In this document: in pieces, positions 26,616-38,454 of the stretch | Layout of the letters: each line of letters begins with the position of its first letter | Position numbering within the stretch: position 1 is the first letter of the stretch | Source: Schlesneria paludicola DSM 18645 | Lineage (GTDB): Bacteria; Planctomycetota; Planctomycetia; Planctomycetales; Planctomycetaceae | Length of the DNA: 54,709 bases | NCBI GenBank assembly: GCA_945862235.1 | Contig: CAMAYU010000020.1 | Coordinates: 1-54,709 of the forward strand | Reading direction: 5' to 3' | Notes under the pieces: model-generated | The model's database searches: none | What the model saw: only the letters and a program-made list of their open reading frames with translations | Told to the model about the DNA's origin: nothing | Made by a program: the position numbers and the translations under genes

Positions 26616-29600
26616 ATGCCCACGTCGTCGCTCCGTTCTGATTGCTTGTGTCGAGCCTTCCTATTGTGGGCATGCGTCTGTTGTTTGGCTTCGATGGCCC
26701 GCGTGAATGCGGCCGACGTGCTGACGCCGCAGTCTCCCGTCACCTTCGAGCAGCATGTTCGCCCGATTTTGAAGGCGTTCTGTTTGGATTGTCATGGCGG
26801 CGGCGAGCAGCTTGAAGGGAAGCTCGATCTGCGGTTGAAGCGGTTCATGCTGACCGGCGGTGAAAGCGGCGCGACGTTGCGAGTTGGCCAGCCCGCCGAA
26901 AGCTTGCTCATCAAACGACTCAAGAGTGGTGAGATGCCGCCCACCGAGAAGAAGGTACCGGCCGAGCAGATCGCGATCATCGAACGCTGGATCGCATCGG
27001 GTGCCGCAACGGTGCGCGACGAACCGGAATCACTGCCGCCGGGCCTGGGCATCACTGCCGAAGAGCGAACGTATTGGTTCTTCCAACCGCTGCTCCGCCC
27101 GAGCGTTCCCGTTGTGAAGCAGCCCACGCGAGCACGATCACCGCTCGATCATTTTGTCCTAGCGAAGCTCGACGAGCGCGGCACGGTCAACAACGACCAG
27201 GCCGATCAGTTCACGCTGCTCAAGCGGGCGACGTTCGATCTCATTGGGTTGCCACCCACTCCGGATGAGGTCGAGCAGTATTTGAGTGACTCCGCGCCCG
27301 ACGCCTTCGAACGACTGACTGATCGGCTGCTCGCGTCGCCGCATTATGGTGAGCGTTGGGGACGGCATTGGCTCGATGTCGCGGGCTACGCCGATTCGGA
27401 TGGCGATGGCAGCGTCGATACGATCCGGCCATACATCTACAAGTTTCGCGACTACGTGGTCCGCTCGCTCAATGCCGACAAGCCGCTCGATCAATTCCTG
27501 ATCGAGCAACTGGCCGGGGACGAACTCGTCGCGCCGCCGTACACAAACCTGACGCCCGAGCAGACCGAGTTGCTCGTCGCGACCGGCTTCTTGCGGATGG
27601 CCGCCGATCCAACGGCCAGCGGTCAGGGCGATCCCGACACGTCGCGCAACCAAGTCGTCGCGGACACGATCAAGATTGTCTCATCGAGTCTGCTGGGTCT
27701 CAGCGTGGGATGCGCGCAGTGTCACGACCATCGCTATGACCCGATCCCGCAGGCCGACTACTTCCAACTGCGAGCGATCTTCCAACCGGCACTCGATCCC
27801 AAAGGCTGGGTCATCCCGCGCGAACGAGTCATCTCGCTCTACACCGACGAGGACCGTGCGCGAGCCGTCGCCATCGAAGCCGACGCGGTGAAGCTGCAAG
27901 CCGATGTGAACGTGAAGCGGCAGAAGTTCATCGACACCGCGTTCGATCTCGAAATCGACAAGCATCCGGCCGAACAGCGCGAAGCCCTGCGAGCCGCCTT
28001 CAAAACGCCCGCCGACAAACAAACGGACGAACAGAAAAAACTGGTCGCCACCACGCCGAGTCTGAACATCAACGGCGGCAATCTCTATCAGTACAACGCG
28101 GGCGCGGCCGAGGAACTGAAGAAGGATGATGCGAGCGTCGCGGCCAAGCGGGGCGAGAAAAAGATCGAGGACTTCGTGAGCGTCCTCATGGAATCGGGCG
28201 GGATGCCGAACCCGACGCACCTCTTTTATCGCGGCGATCATCGCGCCCCCAAGCAGGTGCTGCTCCCCGCCGATCTGACGATTGCCGCTCCCGACGGACA
28301 GCGATTTCAAATCGAAGAGAAGAACGCTGCTCTGCTGCGATCCTCGGGACGCAGGCTCGCGTGGGCGAAGCAAATTACCAACGGGTCGCATCCGCTGGTC
28401 GGTCGCGTTCTCGCCAATCGCATCTGGCTGCATCACTTTGGACGCGGCATCGTGGACACACCGGGCGAGTTCGGCATTCTCGGCACGCGACCGACGCATC
28501 CCGAATTGCTCGATTGGCTGGCGGTGGAACTGGGCGCGGGACCGCGATCCTTCAAGCGAACACATCGCGCGGTGATGTCCTCCGCCATCTATCGACAGTC
28601 GTCGCGACGAGCGTCCGATGCGGCGATGAAGGACGCGGATGGTGCGTTCTACTCGCGGTTTCCGGTGCGACGCTTGGAAGCCGAGATCGTGCGTGACCGC
28701 GCATTGGCGGTGTCGAGTCGCCTGAACGACGCCCTCTTCGGATCGCCGATTGAAGTGATGGAGGACTTCGCGGGGCAAGTCCATGTGAAGGACGACTCGC
28801 CCCGCCGCAGTCTCTACATCCAGTCGCGACGGACGAAACCGGTCTCGCTGCTGGCGGCGTTCGATGCGCCCGTGATGACGCTCAACTGCGACCGCCGTCC
28901 GTCGAGTACCGTCGCGCCGCAATCACTCATGCTGATGAACGGCGACTTCATCCTCGCCCAAGCCGAACATCTGTCTCAACAAGTTCATGTCGAAGGTGTC
29001 TCGCCCGGATTCGCGACGAGTTCTTCAAACGCTCTCACCTTCGACATCGCTCCGTTCGTGAACCGCTTCCCCGGAAACCGCGCGGCATGGCAGTACGGCT
29101 ACGGTGGGATCAACGACGCGCCCATCACAGCCGCAGCAACAGAGAATCCCGCAGCCACACCGCGCGCGGTTGTCGAGTTTCATTCCCTGCCGCACTGGAC
29201 GGGTTCCTCGTGGCAGGGCGGAGCGACCTTGCCTGATGCGACGCTCGGCTACGCCATCTCACATGCGGGAGGCGGTCATCCCGGCGGCTCTCCCAAGTTG
29301 GCCTCGATCAAGCGTTGGACCGCGCCGCGCGACGGTTTCGTCGTCGTGAGTGGTCAACTCCAGCATGGTTCAGAAAACGGTGACGGTGTCCGCTCGCGAG
29401 TCGTCTCCAGCCGCAGTGGTCTCGTCGGCGAATGGACCGCAAAGAACGGCAGCATCGAGACGCCCGTGGCGCGAGTGGAAGTCCGCACGGGCGATACGCT
29501 CGACTTCGTGACCGATGCGATCACGAACGAGGCCAGCGACTCGTTCAACTGGCCCATCAGCCTGCGCCTGACCGACACGTCGGGAGCGGAACTCCAGACG

Positions 29601-29846
29601 TGGAACTCGCACGCCGACTTTCACGGCCCACTGCCATCCTCCATCCCCCATCGTGTTGTCCGCGCGTGGCATCTCGCTTACGGCCGCCCCGTTTCAGCGG
29701 AAGAACTTCAACTCGCGTGCCAATTCATCGACGACCAGTCTCGCACGCTCAGAGCCACCGCCCCGAAGGACGATCACGAACGTCTCGCCTTCACCAACCT
29801 CTGCCAACAATTACTCAGCTCGAACGAATTTCTGTACGTCGATTGA
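26616..29846 (+). CDS. Secreted PSCyt1–DUF1549–PSCyt2–DUF1553 protein with inserted beta domain
   Basis: Very large planctomycete-specific family whose genomic partners are often sulfatases and DUF1501 proteins; role in polysaccharide use is suspected but unproven. It has 1076 residues from ATG 26616: a signal peptide (about 1–33), then a cytochrome-like haem site CLDCH at 56–60. The DUF1549 region follows (ERWGRHWLDVAGYADSDGDG), with a second haem motif CAQCH at 366–370 followed by DHRYDPIPQADYFQLRA. DUF1553 begins near residue 590 (NRIWLHHFGRGIVDTPGEFG). After LMNGDFILAQAEHL (about 771) there is a beta-rich segment of about 225 residues before the usual end RVVRAWHLAYGRPVSAEE…LLSSNEFLYVD. 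No DUF1501 partner follows here. Confidence 0.92.
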   Translation: MPTSSLRSDCLCRAFLLWACVCCLASMARVNAADVLTPQSPVTFEQHVRPILKAFCLDCHGGGEQLEGKLDLRLKRFMLTGGESGATLRVGQPAESLLIKRLKSGEMPPTEKKVPAEQIAIIERWIASGAATVRDEPESLPPGLGITAEERTYWFFQPLLRPSVPVVKQPTRARSPLDHFVLAKLDERGTVNNDQADQFTLLKRATFDLIGLPPTPDEVEQYLSDSAPDAFERLTDRLLASPHYGERWGRHWLDVAGYADSDGDGSVDTIRPYIYKFRDYVVRSLNADKPLDQFLIEQLAGDELVAPPYTNLTPEQTELLVATGFLRMAADPTASGQGDPDTSRNQVVADTIKIVSSSLLGLSVGCAQCHDHRYDPIPQADYFQLRAIFQPALDPKGWVIPRERVISLYTDEDRARAVAIEADAVKLQADVNVKRQKFIDTAFDLEIDKHPAEQREALRAAFKTPADKQTDEQKKLVATTPSLNINGGNLYQYNAGAAEELKKDDASVAAKRGEKKIEDFVSVLMESGGMPNPTHLFYRGDHRAPKQVLLPADLTIAAPDGQRFQIEEKNAALLRSSGRRLAWAKQITNGSHPLVGRVLANRIWLHHFGRGIVDTPGEFGILGTRPTHPELLDWLAVELGAGPRSFKRTHRAVMSSAIYRQSSRRASDAAMKDADGAFYSRFPVRRLEAEIVRDRALAVSSRLNDALFGSPIEVMEDFAGQVHVKDDSPRRSLYIQSRRTKPVSLLAAFDAPVMTLNCDRRPSSTVAPQSLMLMNGDFILAQAEHLSQQVHVEGVSPGFATSSSNALTFDIAPFVNRFPGNRAAWQYGYGGINDAPITAAATENPAATPRAVVEFHSLPHWTGSSWQGGATLPDATLGYAISHAGGGHPGGSPKLASIKRWTAPRDGFVVVSGQLQHGSENGDGVRSRVVSSRSGLVGEWTAKNGSIETPVARVEVRTGDTLDFVTDAITNEASDSFNWPISLRLTDTSGAELQTWNSHADFHGPLPSSIPHRVVRAWHLAYGRPVSAEELQLACQFIDDQSRTLRATAPKDDHERLAFTNLCQQLLSSNEFLYVD

Positions 29847-29860
29847 GCGGGGGGTGGCTA

Positions 29861-31252
29861 TCAAAACGGGAAGTAGATGAACGCCTGCGGACCTCGGCTG
29901 TTGAACACGACGATCACGGTGGCGGCCAGTGCGAAGGCGAGGCATTTGAGCGGAATCGGTAGCCTCGCAAACCGCTCGAACGGGTCGCCTCGACGCGCGA
30001 CGTACGGCATCGCCCAGATTCCTGCGATGACGGCCACCGCGAGCAACTGACCGACGGTGACAACATCGAGAGCGGCTCCACACACCCACGACCGAGCGAA
30101 CGCGGCGATGTCCGACAGACTCGTCGCGCGGAAGACGCCCCAGCGGCGAAGACAGCGTCAGAAAAGGTTGATCTGCTGAGACGCCAAGTCGCGGTGCATC
30201 CCCAGCGAACGTTCGATCAACAGAAACGCGCCGGGCATCCCGCCCCAGATCACGAAGTTCCACGCCGCGCCATGCCACAGTCCGCCGAGCAACATCACGA
30301 GCATCAAGTTGCGAGCGACGCCCCACTGCGTCTTCATCCGGTTCCCACCGAGCCGCACGTAGAGGTAGTCGCGGAGCCACGTCGAAAGCGACAGGTGCCA
30401 GCGACGCCACAAATCTGAGAAGCTGTCGGCGTTGTACGGGAGATTGAAGTTGTCGATTCGGTGAAAGCCCATCCGCCGCGCGCAGCCAATCGCCACGCCC
30501 GAGTACCCGCCGAAGTCGATGTAAATCTGAAACGAGAACGCGAACAGGCCGAGCCACGCTTCAAACATGCTCGCCGAGGCAGGAGCATCGAACGCCGCTT
30601 CGGAGTATGCCGCGAGCAGTCCATCGGCCAGCACGATCTTCTTCAGCAAGCCGTGAAAGAGGAGAGCCACCGATCGCACGAAGGCCGCCACATCCAGCTC
30701 GGGCCGCTTCGACAATTGCGGGACGAACTCCTCCGCCCGCACGATCGGTCCGGCGATGAGCTGCGGGAAATACATCACGAAGAACGCGAACCGAGACTAC
30801 GAGCGTTCCGCCGGAATGTGTCCTCGATAAACGTCGATCGTGTCGCTCATCGTTTGAAACGTGTCGAACGAGATCCCCACGGGCAACGCGACATGCCACG
30901 GTTGCCAACGGAGGTCTTGCCCCGCGAACCGTGCCAAGTCTTGCAGCGACTCCGTGACGCAGTTGCTGTACTTGAAAAAGCCGAGGACCGCGAGATTCGA
31001 GCCGACAGAAAGGGCCAGCCACCACTTCCTCACGGACGGCGAGACGCTCGCGCCGATCCGCAGTCCGCACAGAAAATCGACCTGCGTGAAGCCGAGCAGC
31101 AGAAAAAGCTGCCAGCCGTTGTTGCTCGAGTAGAAGTAGATGCTCGCGAGCAGCAGCATCCAAATCCGTAATCTCGGTCGGTCGATGAGCAGCCAACTCA
31201 AGTGACAGACCACGAGAAAGAAAAGCAGGTACTCGGTCGAATTGAACCGTAT
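29861..31252 (-). pseudogene. AlgI-like MBOAT O-acyltransferase, inactivated by start loss and two in-frame stops
   Basis: The whole 464-codon frame is recognisable as a membrane-bound O-acyltransferase (polysaccharide O-acetylation, AlgI/DltB-like). It opens with RFNSTEYLLFFLVVCHLSW, continues to VYRGHIPAERS, then the stop TAG (30797–30799). It continues in the same frame with SRFAFFVMYFPQLIAGPIVRAEEF and the catalytic-His segment LLGGLWHGAAWNFVIWGG to SQQINLF, then the stop TGA (30158–30160). It then runs in the same frame to VVFNSRGPQAFIYFPF. The codon at the usual start is ATA (31250–31252) and no ATG/GTG/TTG lies between it and the upstream in-frame stop; GTG 31213 would drop the first helix. 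All lesions are substitution-type, with no frame shift. Confidence 0.85.
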
Positions 31253-31300
31253 TCCGCAGGTCTCAAGTACGTCTCGTTGTCGGTCTCACCGCGCGATGAT

Positions 31301-31930
31301 TCACTGGTCATCACGCACATGTGGTCGCAGCGCATCCGCGACCAGTCGTGAGTACCGCGCGACACCCTGGCTGTTCAGATGGTTGTAGTCAACGTAGTCC
31401 TCGTCCCGCAGGACGGTCGTGTCCGGCGAGACCCAAGTGAACCCGTGAGCGTCCACTTCGCGTCGGACCTCGCGACGCAGGAATTCTCGCTCCGTTCGCT
31501 TGGCCGCCGCGTGGCGACAGACGTAGGGAGCCTCGAGAATTTCATTCACGATCACGCGAACATCGTGCTGACGGAACAGTGCGAGGATCGCGAGGAACGC
31601 GAGGAACGTCTGCCAATAAGCGGCGTCCGGCGCAAATGCGACCTTAGCGTCCGAGGCTACCGCTTGGTCCAAGACTTCGGCGTGAGTCGCCTGCTGCTGA
31701 CGAAAGTACGGCCGATCAAGTTCGTAACGGCGATACGCGCCGTCGAGACTCACCATGGCCAGTGAGGTCAACGGCCGCCGATCCTGCCGATGCAGTTGCC
31801 ACCACAAGCCGCAGTGAATCAACAACAGGAACGAACCCACTTGTAGTAAGTCCGAACGACATTGGTGACGGGCGAATCCTGCATGGAATGATCCAAACCG
31901 GAGAGACTCAGAGGCTATCCGCAATTTCAC
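31301..31930 (-). pseudogene. 5'-truncated SGNH/DltD-like partner of the MBOAT gene
   Basis: A 209-codon frame, starting at best from GTG 31930. One hydrophobic helix is seen near residues 33–45 (VGSFLLLIHCGLWW). The C-terminal block DEDYVDYNHLNSQGVARYSR looks like the Asp–His block of SGNH-like acetyltransferase partners (AlgJ/AlgX/DltD type). The nucleophile block (GxS) expected further N-terminally is missing, and coding sequence stops at palindrome K, directly before the 3' end of leuS. I infer truncation at the element. It ends 48 bp before the decayed MBOAT frame and is in the same frame. It could alternatively be an intact short protein of unknown role. Confidence 0.6.
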
Positions 31931-31976
31931 CCCTCGCCCCTACCTTGCGGGGAGAGGGGCCGGGGGTGAGGGGGGC
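31929..31976. repeat. Palindromic element family K
   Basis: CACCCCTCGCCCCTACCTTG followed by CGGGGAGAGGGGCCGGGGGT forms a GC-rich hairpin of a type common in many GC-rich genomes. It abuts the truncated SGNH gene. Confidence 0.7.
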
Positions 31977-32009
31977 TTGGATATTCACGCAACCACTACA
32001 AACGCAGCG

Positions 32010-34835
<2,826 letters not shown>

Positions 34836-34895
34836 GGTGAGTTTTCGATTGGAAAGAACGGGATGGATGGTAAAGAAGTTTGGCGACTTTCGGAG

Positions 34896-34966
34896 CGGGG
34901 GACGTGAGTCCCCTGAATGCAGCCGCGATTGCAATCGTCGCGGATTCAGGGGACTCATGTCCCCCG
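34896..34966. repeat. Palindromic element family F
   Basis: Arms 34896–34918 and 34944–34966 (starting CGGGGGACGTGAGTCCCCTG) are inverted with one mismatch in 23 bp. The centre contains another stem (CCGCGATT…AATCGTCGCGG). It lies upstream of leuS. Confidence 0.9.
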
Positions 34967-34978
34967 TCCCGAACAGGA

Positions 34979-36940
34979 TCACTCACCCAGCCGCCAGCGG
35001 ACATCGAACACGTCGGCGAAGACGGGCGTCTCGGTGAAGCCTTCTTTCGACGAACTGAACTTCATGACGGCGATGTCTCCCAGCTTGGGAAACAAGTTGG
35101 CGTTGGAGGCTTTGAACTCCGGCTCGTGGAACGTGTGGCCCGAGTTCACCACGACGTAGCGGTTCCGGTTGAGCGGGTTCGGATAGATGAGAGCCGCGCC
35201 GTGTGAGGCCGCGTCGTACTTCTCGCCCTTCACCGTCAGGCTGCTCTTGGTCCACGTCATCGGCAGCTTGTCGATGATCTTCGCGAGGACCGCGTTCGAA
35301 CCGGGGTCGCCGAACAGAATGAGGTGCTTGGTCTCCATCAGTTCATCGGTGACCTGCGTGTCGTTCACGACGGGGACTTTCGCCCGCATCCGTTTGTCGA
35401 ACTCAGTCTCAAACCGCGACAGCGTCCACTTGGCCCACTCGGCATGAGGCCCCGACCACGCGGTCCCCGTTGGTCGCACGCAAACGAACGGCTGCATGAA
35501 GGCGTCGTCGATCGGGCCTTGCAGGTTGTGTCGCTTCCGCACATCGTCGCCTTCGAGTTCATGAGCCGCGTACTTGTGCGAGCGGTTGTAGTCCCAGACT
35601 GCCCAGCCTTCGTCGCGCAGTTCGTAATAGACGCCGGGCAGCAATCCGCCCGCCGCCGAGTTCAACGGCAGCGGACTCCCGCCGTCGATCACGACGTTCT
35701 CGGCCACATCGCGCATGATTTGGATCACGGAGACGTTCTTCGTCTTCACCGCGAGCGTGCCGGTCTTCGGATCGACATCAGCCTCGACCAGCGAGGCGTC
35801 ATACGGACGAATCTGTTCCTCAACGATCAGCCATTCGCACGCGTTGTACTTGAGCGTGTGAGTCGTGAATCGAATGCGAGCCGGCGCCGGATACTGCGGT
35901 CGCCCCGCTTCGGTGTGCTTCGCGTGGAAGGCCATGAATTCCTTGAGGCTCTCCGGGTGCCACTTGTGTTCGGTCTGAGGTCCGATGAGCTGCGGGATCG
36001 GGACACCAAGCTGTTCGCCGCGTTCTTTCATGCGTGTCGAGGCAAAGATTTGCTTGTCCAACTCACCGCCGTAACCGATCGTCGGCACGTTGAAGGCGTT
36101 CAGTGCGTAGTCTTGCGAGTCGTAGATTTTGGTGAGCTTCTGATGGAGCGGCGACAGCGGTTCCTTCAGGCTGAGGTGATGGACCGTATCGCAGAATCCG
36201 GCACCGGCTCCGACCGACGACCACTGCGACGGATGGTGCAGCCCGAGATGCCATGCCCCGGCTCCGCCCATCGAAAAGCCGCGCAACGTCACGCGGCGAT
36301 CGTCGATGCGGAACGCCCGCTTGACCTGCGTCATCGCTTCCAGCACATCGGTCTCGCCCGCCCAGCGATAGGCGTTGTTCGTCCGACCGAACGGATCGAC
36401 TTGGATGTAGTCACGCTCTCCTTTAAGCGGCTTCGCTTCGTGAGCATGAATGAAGCTCACCTCGTTCAGCGCGTCGCCGCGGCCGTGCAATTCGACGTGC
36501 AGCGGCCAGCGTTTGTTCGACTTCGGATCGAAGCCTTTCGGCAGTGTCACGACATAAGGTTGGACCGAACCATCGACCTCGGAGTAGTAGCCGCACACGG
36601 TCGAGCCTTCGCGGTTCAGCCACGGACGCTCACTCTTGGCGAACGCCTCCGCACGCGCGGCACCGATGTTGAGTGCCTCAATCACCCACTTGGCATACTC
36701 GGGCTTGTAGAACTCGTCATGTCGCACGATCCAGTCAGCCGCTTTGGCGAAGACCTCGACATCGGCGACCGGCCGCACGTCGTCGCGCCCCACCTTGAGC
36801 TTCTCGACTGCCGTGTTCAGTGAAGCCAGCTTCTCGCGGATCAACTTCGCGTCGGCCTCACTCGCGGGCTGTGCCGCAACGAAAGAAGCCTGCCCCACCA
36901 TCAAGCTCAGTCCCACACAGACGATCCGAATCCGATTCAT
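34979..36940 (-). CDS. Secreted alpha/beta hydrolase (prolyl-oligopeptidase/esterase-like)
   Basis: Exported serine hydrolase of 653 residues with a signal peptide ([24 protein letters not shown]). After a helical N-terminal part, the hydrolase core has [25 protein letters not shown] and the nucleophile elbow [21 protein letters not shown]. The acid/His part is around GELDKQ and [13 protein letters not shown]-terminal region of about 250 residues (from [20 protein letters not shown]) appears beta-rich and includes [10 protein letters not shown]. Planctomycetes have many such large prolyl-oligopeptidase-like proteins; the substrate (peptide, feruloyl or acetyl ester) is unknown. ATG 36940 begins the signal peptide; upstream in-frame codons do not fit. 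Confidence 0.85.
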   Translation of the reverse strand: MNRIRIVCVGLSLMVGQASFVAAQPASEADAKLIREKLASLNTAVEKLKVGRDDVRPVADVEVFAKAADWIVRHDEFYKPEYAKWVIEALNIGAARAEAFAKSERPWLNREGSTVCGYYSEVDGSVQPYVVTLPKGFDPKSNKRWPLHVELHGRGDALNEVSFIHAHEAKPLKGERDYIQVDPFGRTNNAYRWAGETDVLEAMTQVKRAFRIDDRRVTLRGFSMGGAGAWHLGLHHPSQWSSVGAGAGFCDTVHHLSLKEPLSPLHQKLTKIYDSQDYALNAFNVPTIGYGGELDKQIFASTRMKERGEQLGVPIPQLIGPQTEHKWHPESLKEFMAFHAKHTEAGRPQYPAPARIRFTTHTLKYNACEWLIVEEQIRPYDASLVEADVDPKTGTLAVKTKNVSVIQIMRDVAENVVIDGGSPLPLNSAAGGLLPGVYYELRDEGWAVWDYNRSHKYAAHELEGDDVRKRHNLQGPIDDAFMQPFVCVRPTGTAWSGPHAEWAKWTLSRFETEFDKRMRAKVPVVNDTQVTDELMETKHLILFGDPGSNAVLAKIIDKLPMTWTKSSLTVKGEKYDAASHGAALIYPNPLNRNRYVVVNSGHTFHEPEFKASNANLFPKLGDIAVMKFSSSKEGFTETPVFADVFDVRWRLGE

Positions 36941-37017
36941 GAGCAAACACTTTCCAGCAAATAGCGAGTGACGAGGCTCGATGCGGTGAGAACACTGTGG
37001 CGAAGACAGAAGAAATT

Positions 37018-37132
37018 GGAACACTGATCGACACGGATCTTCACTGATTCTGGAGAGGACTTCTGAGAAGTACAGCGAAACCCTGAAGGACCGTTTCTTA
37101 GATCAGTGAAGATCAGCGCCGATCAGTGTTCC
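37018..37132. repeat. Palindromic element family M
   Basis: Arms 37018–37048 and 37102–37132 (starting GGAACACTGATCGACACGGA) are inverted copies with about three mismatches in 31 bp, separated by about 50 bp. It lies upstream of the secreted hydrolase gene. Confidence 0.9.
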
Positions 37133-37196
37133 TTTGTCTTGCCTCATTCCACTGACGTGCGGCGAAGTGAAGGGCGACCGCGATGAGAAATCACGG

Positions 37197-37448
37197 TCAC
37201 GCTTTTTCATCATTCGTTTGTGGTACCAGAGCCGTTTCATTCCCGACGAAGCCGCTCGTCTTGTGAGTCCCGTCGCAGAAGGGTTTCTTGAGTGAGGCCC
37301 CGCAGCGGCAGAGGGCGATGTTTGCTCCGGCGGCCGTGTCGAACTTGTTGCCGAGATGATCGACCACCCTGACTGGTCCCGTGACAAGCAGCGGCCCATT
37401 TTCGCGGACCTTGATGACGACTTCTTCTTTCGCAGCGACTTCACTCAC
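37197..37448 (-). CDS. CDGSH iron–sulfur domain protein
   Basis: 83-residue protein with a single CDGSH cluster motif, CRCGASLKKPFCDGTH (C-x-C-x2-S-x3-P-x-C-D-G-x-H), which binds a redox-active, pH-labile [2Fe-2S] cluster through three Cys and one His. Upstream are short beta strands (VVIKVRENGPLLVTGPVRVV). There is no membrane anchor, unlike mitochondrial mitoNEET. Its GTG start overlaps the nadC TGA by four bases (GTGA, 37445–37448), so translation is probably coupled to nadC. Cellular role unknown; relatives are linked to iron or redox homeostasis. Confidence 0.9.
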   Translation of the reverse strand: MSEVAAKEEVVIKVRENGPLLVTGPVRVVDHLGNKFDTAAGANIALCRCGASLKKPFCDGTHKTSGFVGNETALVPQTNDEKA

Positions 37449-38344
37449 GAGGCTGTTCCTTCCAGTCGAGACTTCCAATCGAACGCGAGATCGAGGGCGG
37501 GGGCCGAGTGTGTCAGACCACCGACGCTGATTCGTTCGACGCCAGTTTGAGCGATCGCTGCGACAGTTTCGAGCGTCACGCCACCCGACGCTTCGAGCAG
37601 CACTTTCGGTGCGGAACGGTCTCGCACGGCAACAGCCTGACGGAGCATCGTCACATCCATGTTGTCGAGCAGCACGATGTCGGGATGACCGCGCAGCGCG
37701 TCGTCGAGTTGCTCCAACGTATCGACCTCGACTTCGATCGAGACGCCCGCCGGACTCCACTTCCGCGCCGTTTCCACCGCCGCCGCGATGCTGTTCGATT
37801 CCGTCCACGCGGCGAGATGGTTGTCCTTGATCAGGACGCCGTCGTAGAGACCCATCCGATGATTCGTCCCCCCTCCACAGCGAACCGCATACTTTTCGAG
37901 GAGCCTCCAACCGGGCAGCGTCTTCCGCGTGTCGAGGATCACGGCGCGTGTTCCGTGGACGGCATCAACGAAGCGTCGCGTCAGCGTCGCGATCCCGCTG
38001 AGATGCGTCATGAAGTTGAGCATCGTTCGTTCGCCAATCAGCAACGATTGCAGCGGCCCCGAGACCGTGGCGACTGCCGTACCGGGTGACACTCGATCGC
38101 CGTCGCGACGATGAGTCTTCCAGCGCACGGCCGCGTCGAGCTGCGCGAACACGCGCCGCCCGATCGTCGCGCCGGACAGGACGCCCTCTTTCCTCGCGAT
38201 GACTTGGACGGCGGCTTGCTCATCCGGCCTAATCAACGCCAGGCAAGTGAGATCACCAGTCGATGACAAGTCCTCGGCCAGAGCCATTCCGATCAACGTC
38301 TCGGCCGACGCTTGCTCATGCGCTCCAAATGTCTCTTCGATCAT
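37445..38344 (-). CDS. nadC: Nicotinate-nucleotide pyrophosphorylase, carboxylating (NadC)
   Basis: Quinolinate phosphoribosyltransferase: converts quinolinate and PRPP to nicotinate mononucleotide in de novo NAD synthesis. It has 299 residues with EDLSSTGDLTCLA near the N-terminus and GERTMLNFMTHLSGIATLT. These are followed by ILDTRKTLPGWRLLEKYAVRCGGGTNHRMGLYD in parts and LIKDNHL, EVEVDTLEQLDDAL, VLLDNMD and the phosphate-binding LLEASGGVTLETV. ATG 38344 (MIEETFGAHE) is chosen; the frame upstream runs into repeat B1, which would add a spurious SLTLRVGV peptide. The downstream coupled partner is a CDGSH Fe–S protein; nadA and nadB are not in the window. Confidence 0.95.
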   Translation of the reverse strand: MIEETFGAHEQASAETLIGMALAEDLSSTGDLTCLALIRPDEQAAVQVIARKEGVLSGATIGRRVFAQLDAAVRWKTHRRDGDRVSPGTAVATVSGPLQSLLIGERTMLNFMTHLSGIATLTRRFVDAVHGTRAVILDTRKTLPGWRLLEKYAVRCGGGTNHRMGLYDGVLIKDNHLAAWTESNSIAAAVETARKWSPAGVSIEVEVDTLEQLDDALRGHPDIVLLDNMDVTMLRQAVAVRDRSAPKVLLEASGGVTLETVAAIAQTGVERISVGGLTHSAPALDLAFDWKSRLEGTAS

Positions 38345-38365
38345 GAATGGTCTCCCCGTTGAGTC

Positions 38366-38433
38366 CACACCAACCCGAAGCGTGAGCGAGGATTTCACAC
38401 CCTAAGACCTCGCTCACGCTTCGGGTTGGTGTG
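38366..38433. repeat. Perfect palindromic element family B, copy B1
   Basis: Arms 38366–38391 and 38408–38433 (starting CACACCAACCCGAAGCGTGA) are perfect 26-bp inverted copies around a 16-base loop. It fills most of the gap between rluD and nadC. Confidence 0.95.
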
Positions 38434-38454
38434 AATCGCGGACTCCGGTTCGCG

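Noticed and set aside
27681..28922. Minus-strand ORF of 413 codons opposite the DUF1549/DUF1553 gene
   Set aside because: Antisense shadow; the plus-strand product has two haem motifs and family signatures.
29811..30557. Minus-strand ORF of 248 codons in another frame over the MBOAT region
   Set aside because: Arg-rich translation without membrane helices; the MBOAT frame, although interrupted, carries the conserved GGLWHGAAWNF motif.
30158..30799. Sequencing frameshifts as the explanation for the broken MBOAT gene
   Set aside because: All three segments are in the same reading frame, so no indel is needed; only substitutions explain the interruptions, though base-call errors cannot be fully excluded.
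35324..36823. Plus-strand ORF of 499 codons opposite the secreted hydrolase
   Set aside because: Antisense shadow; the minus strand has the signal peptide and GFSMGG nucleophile elbow.
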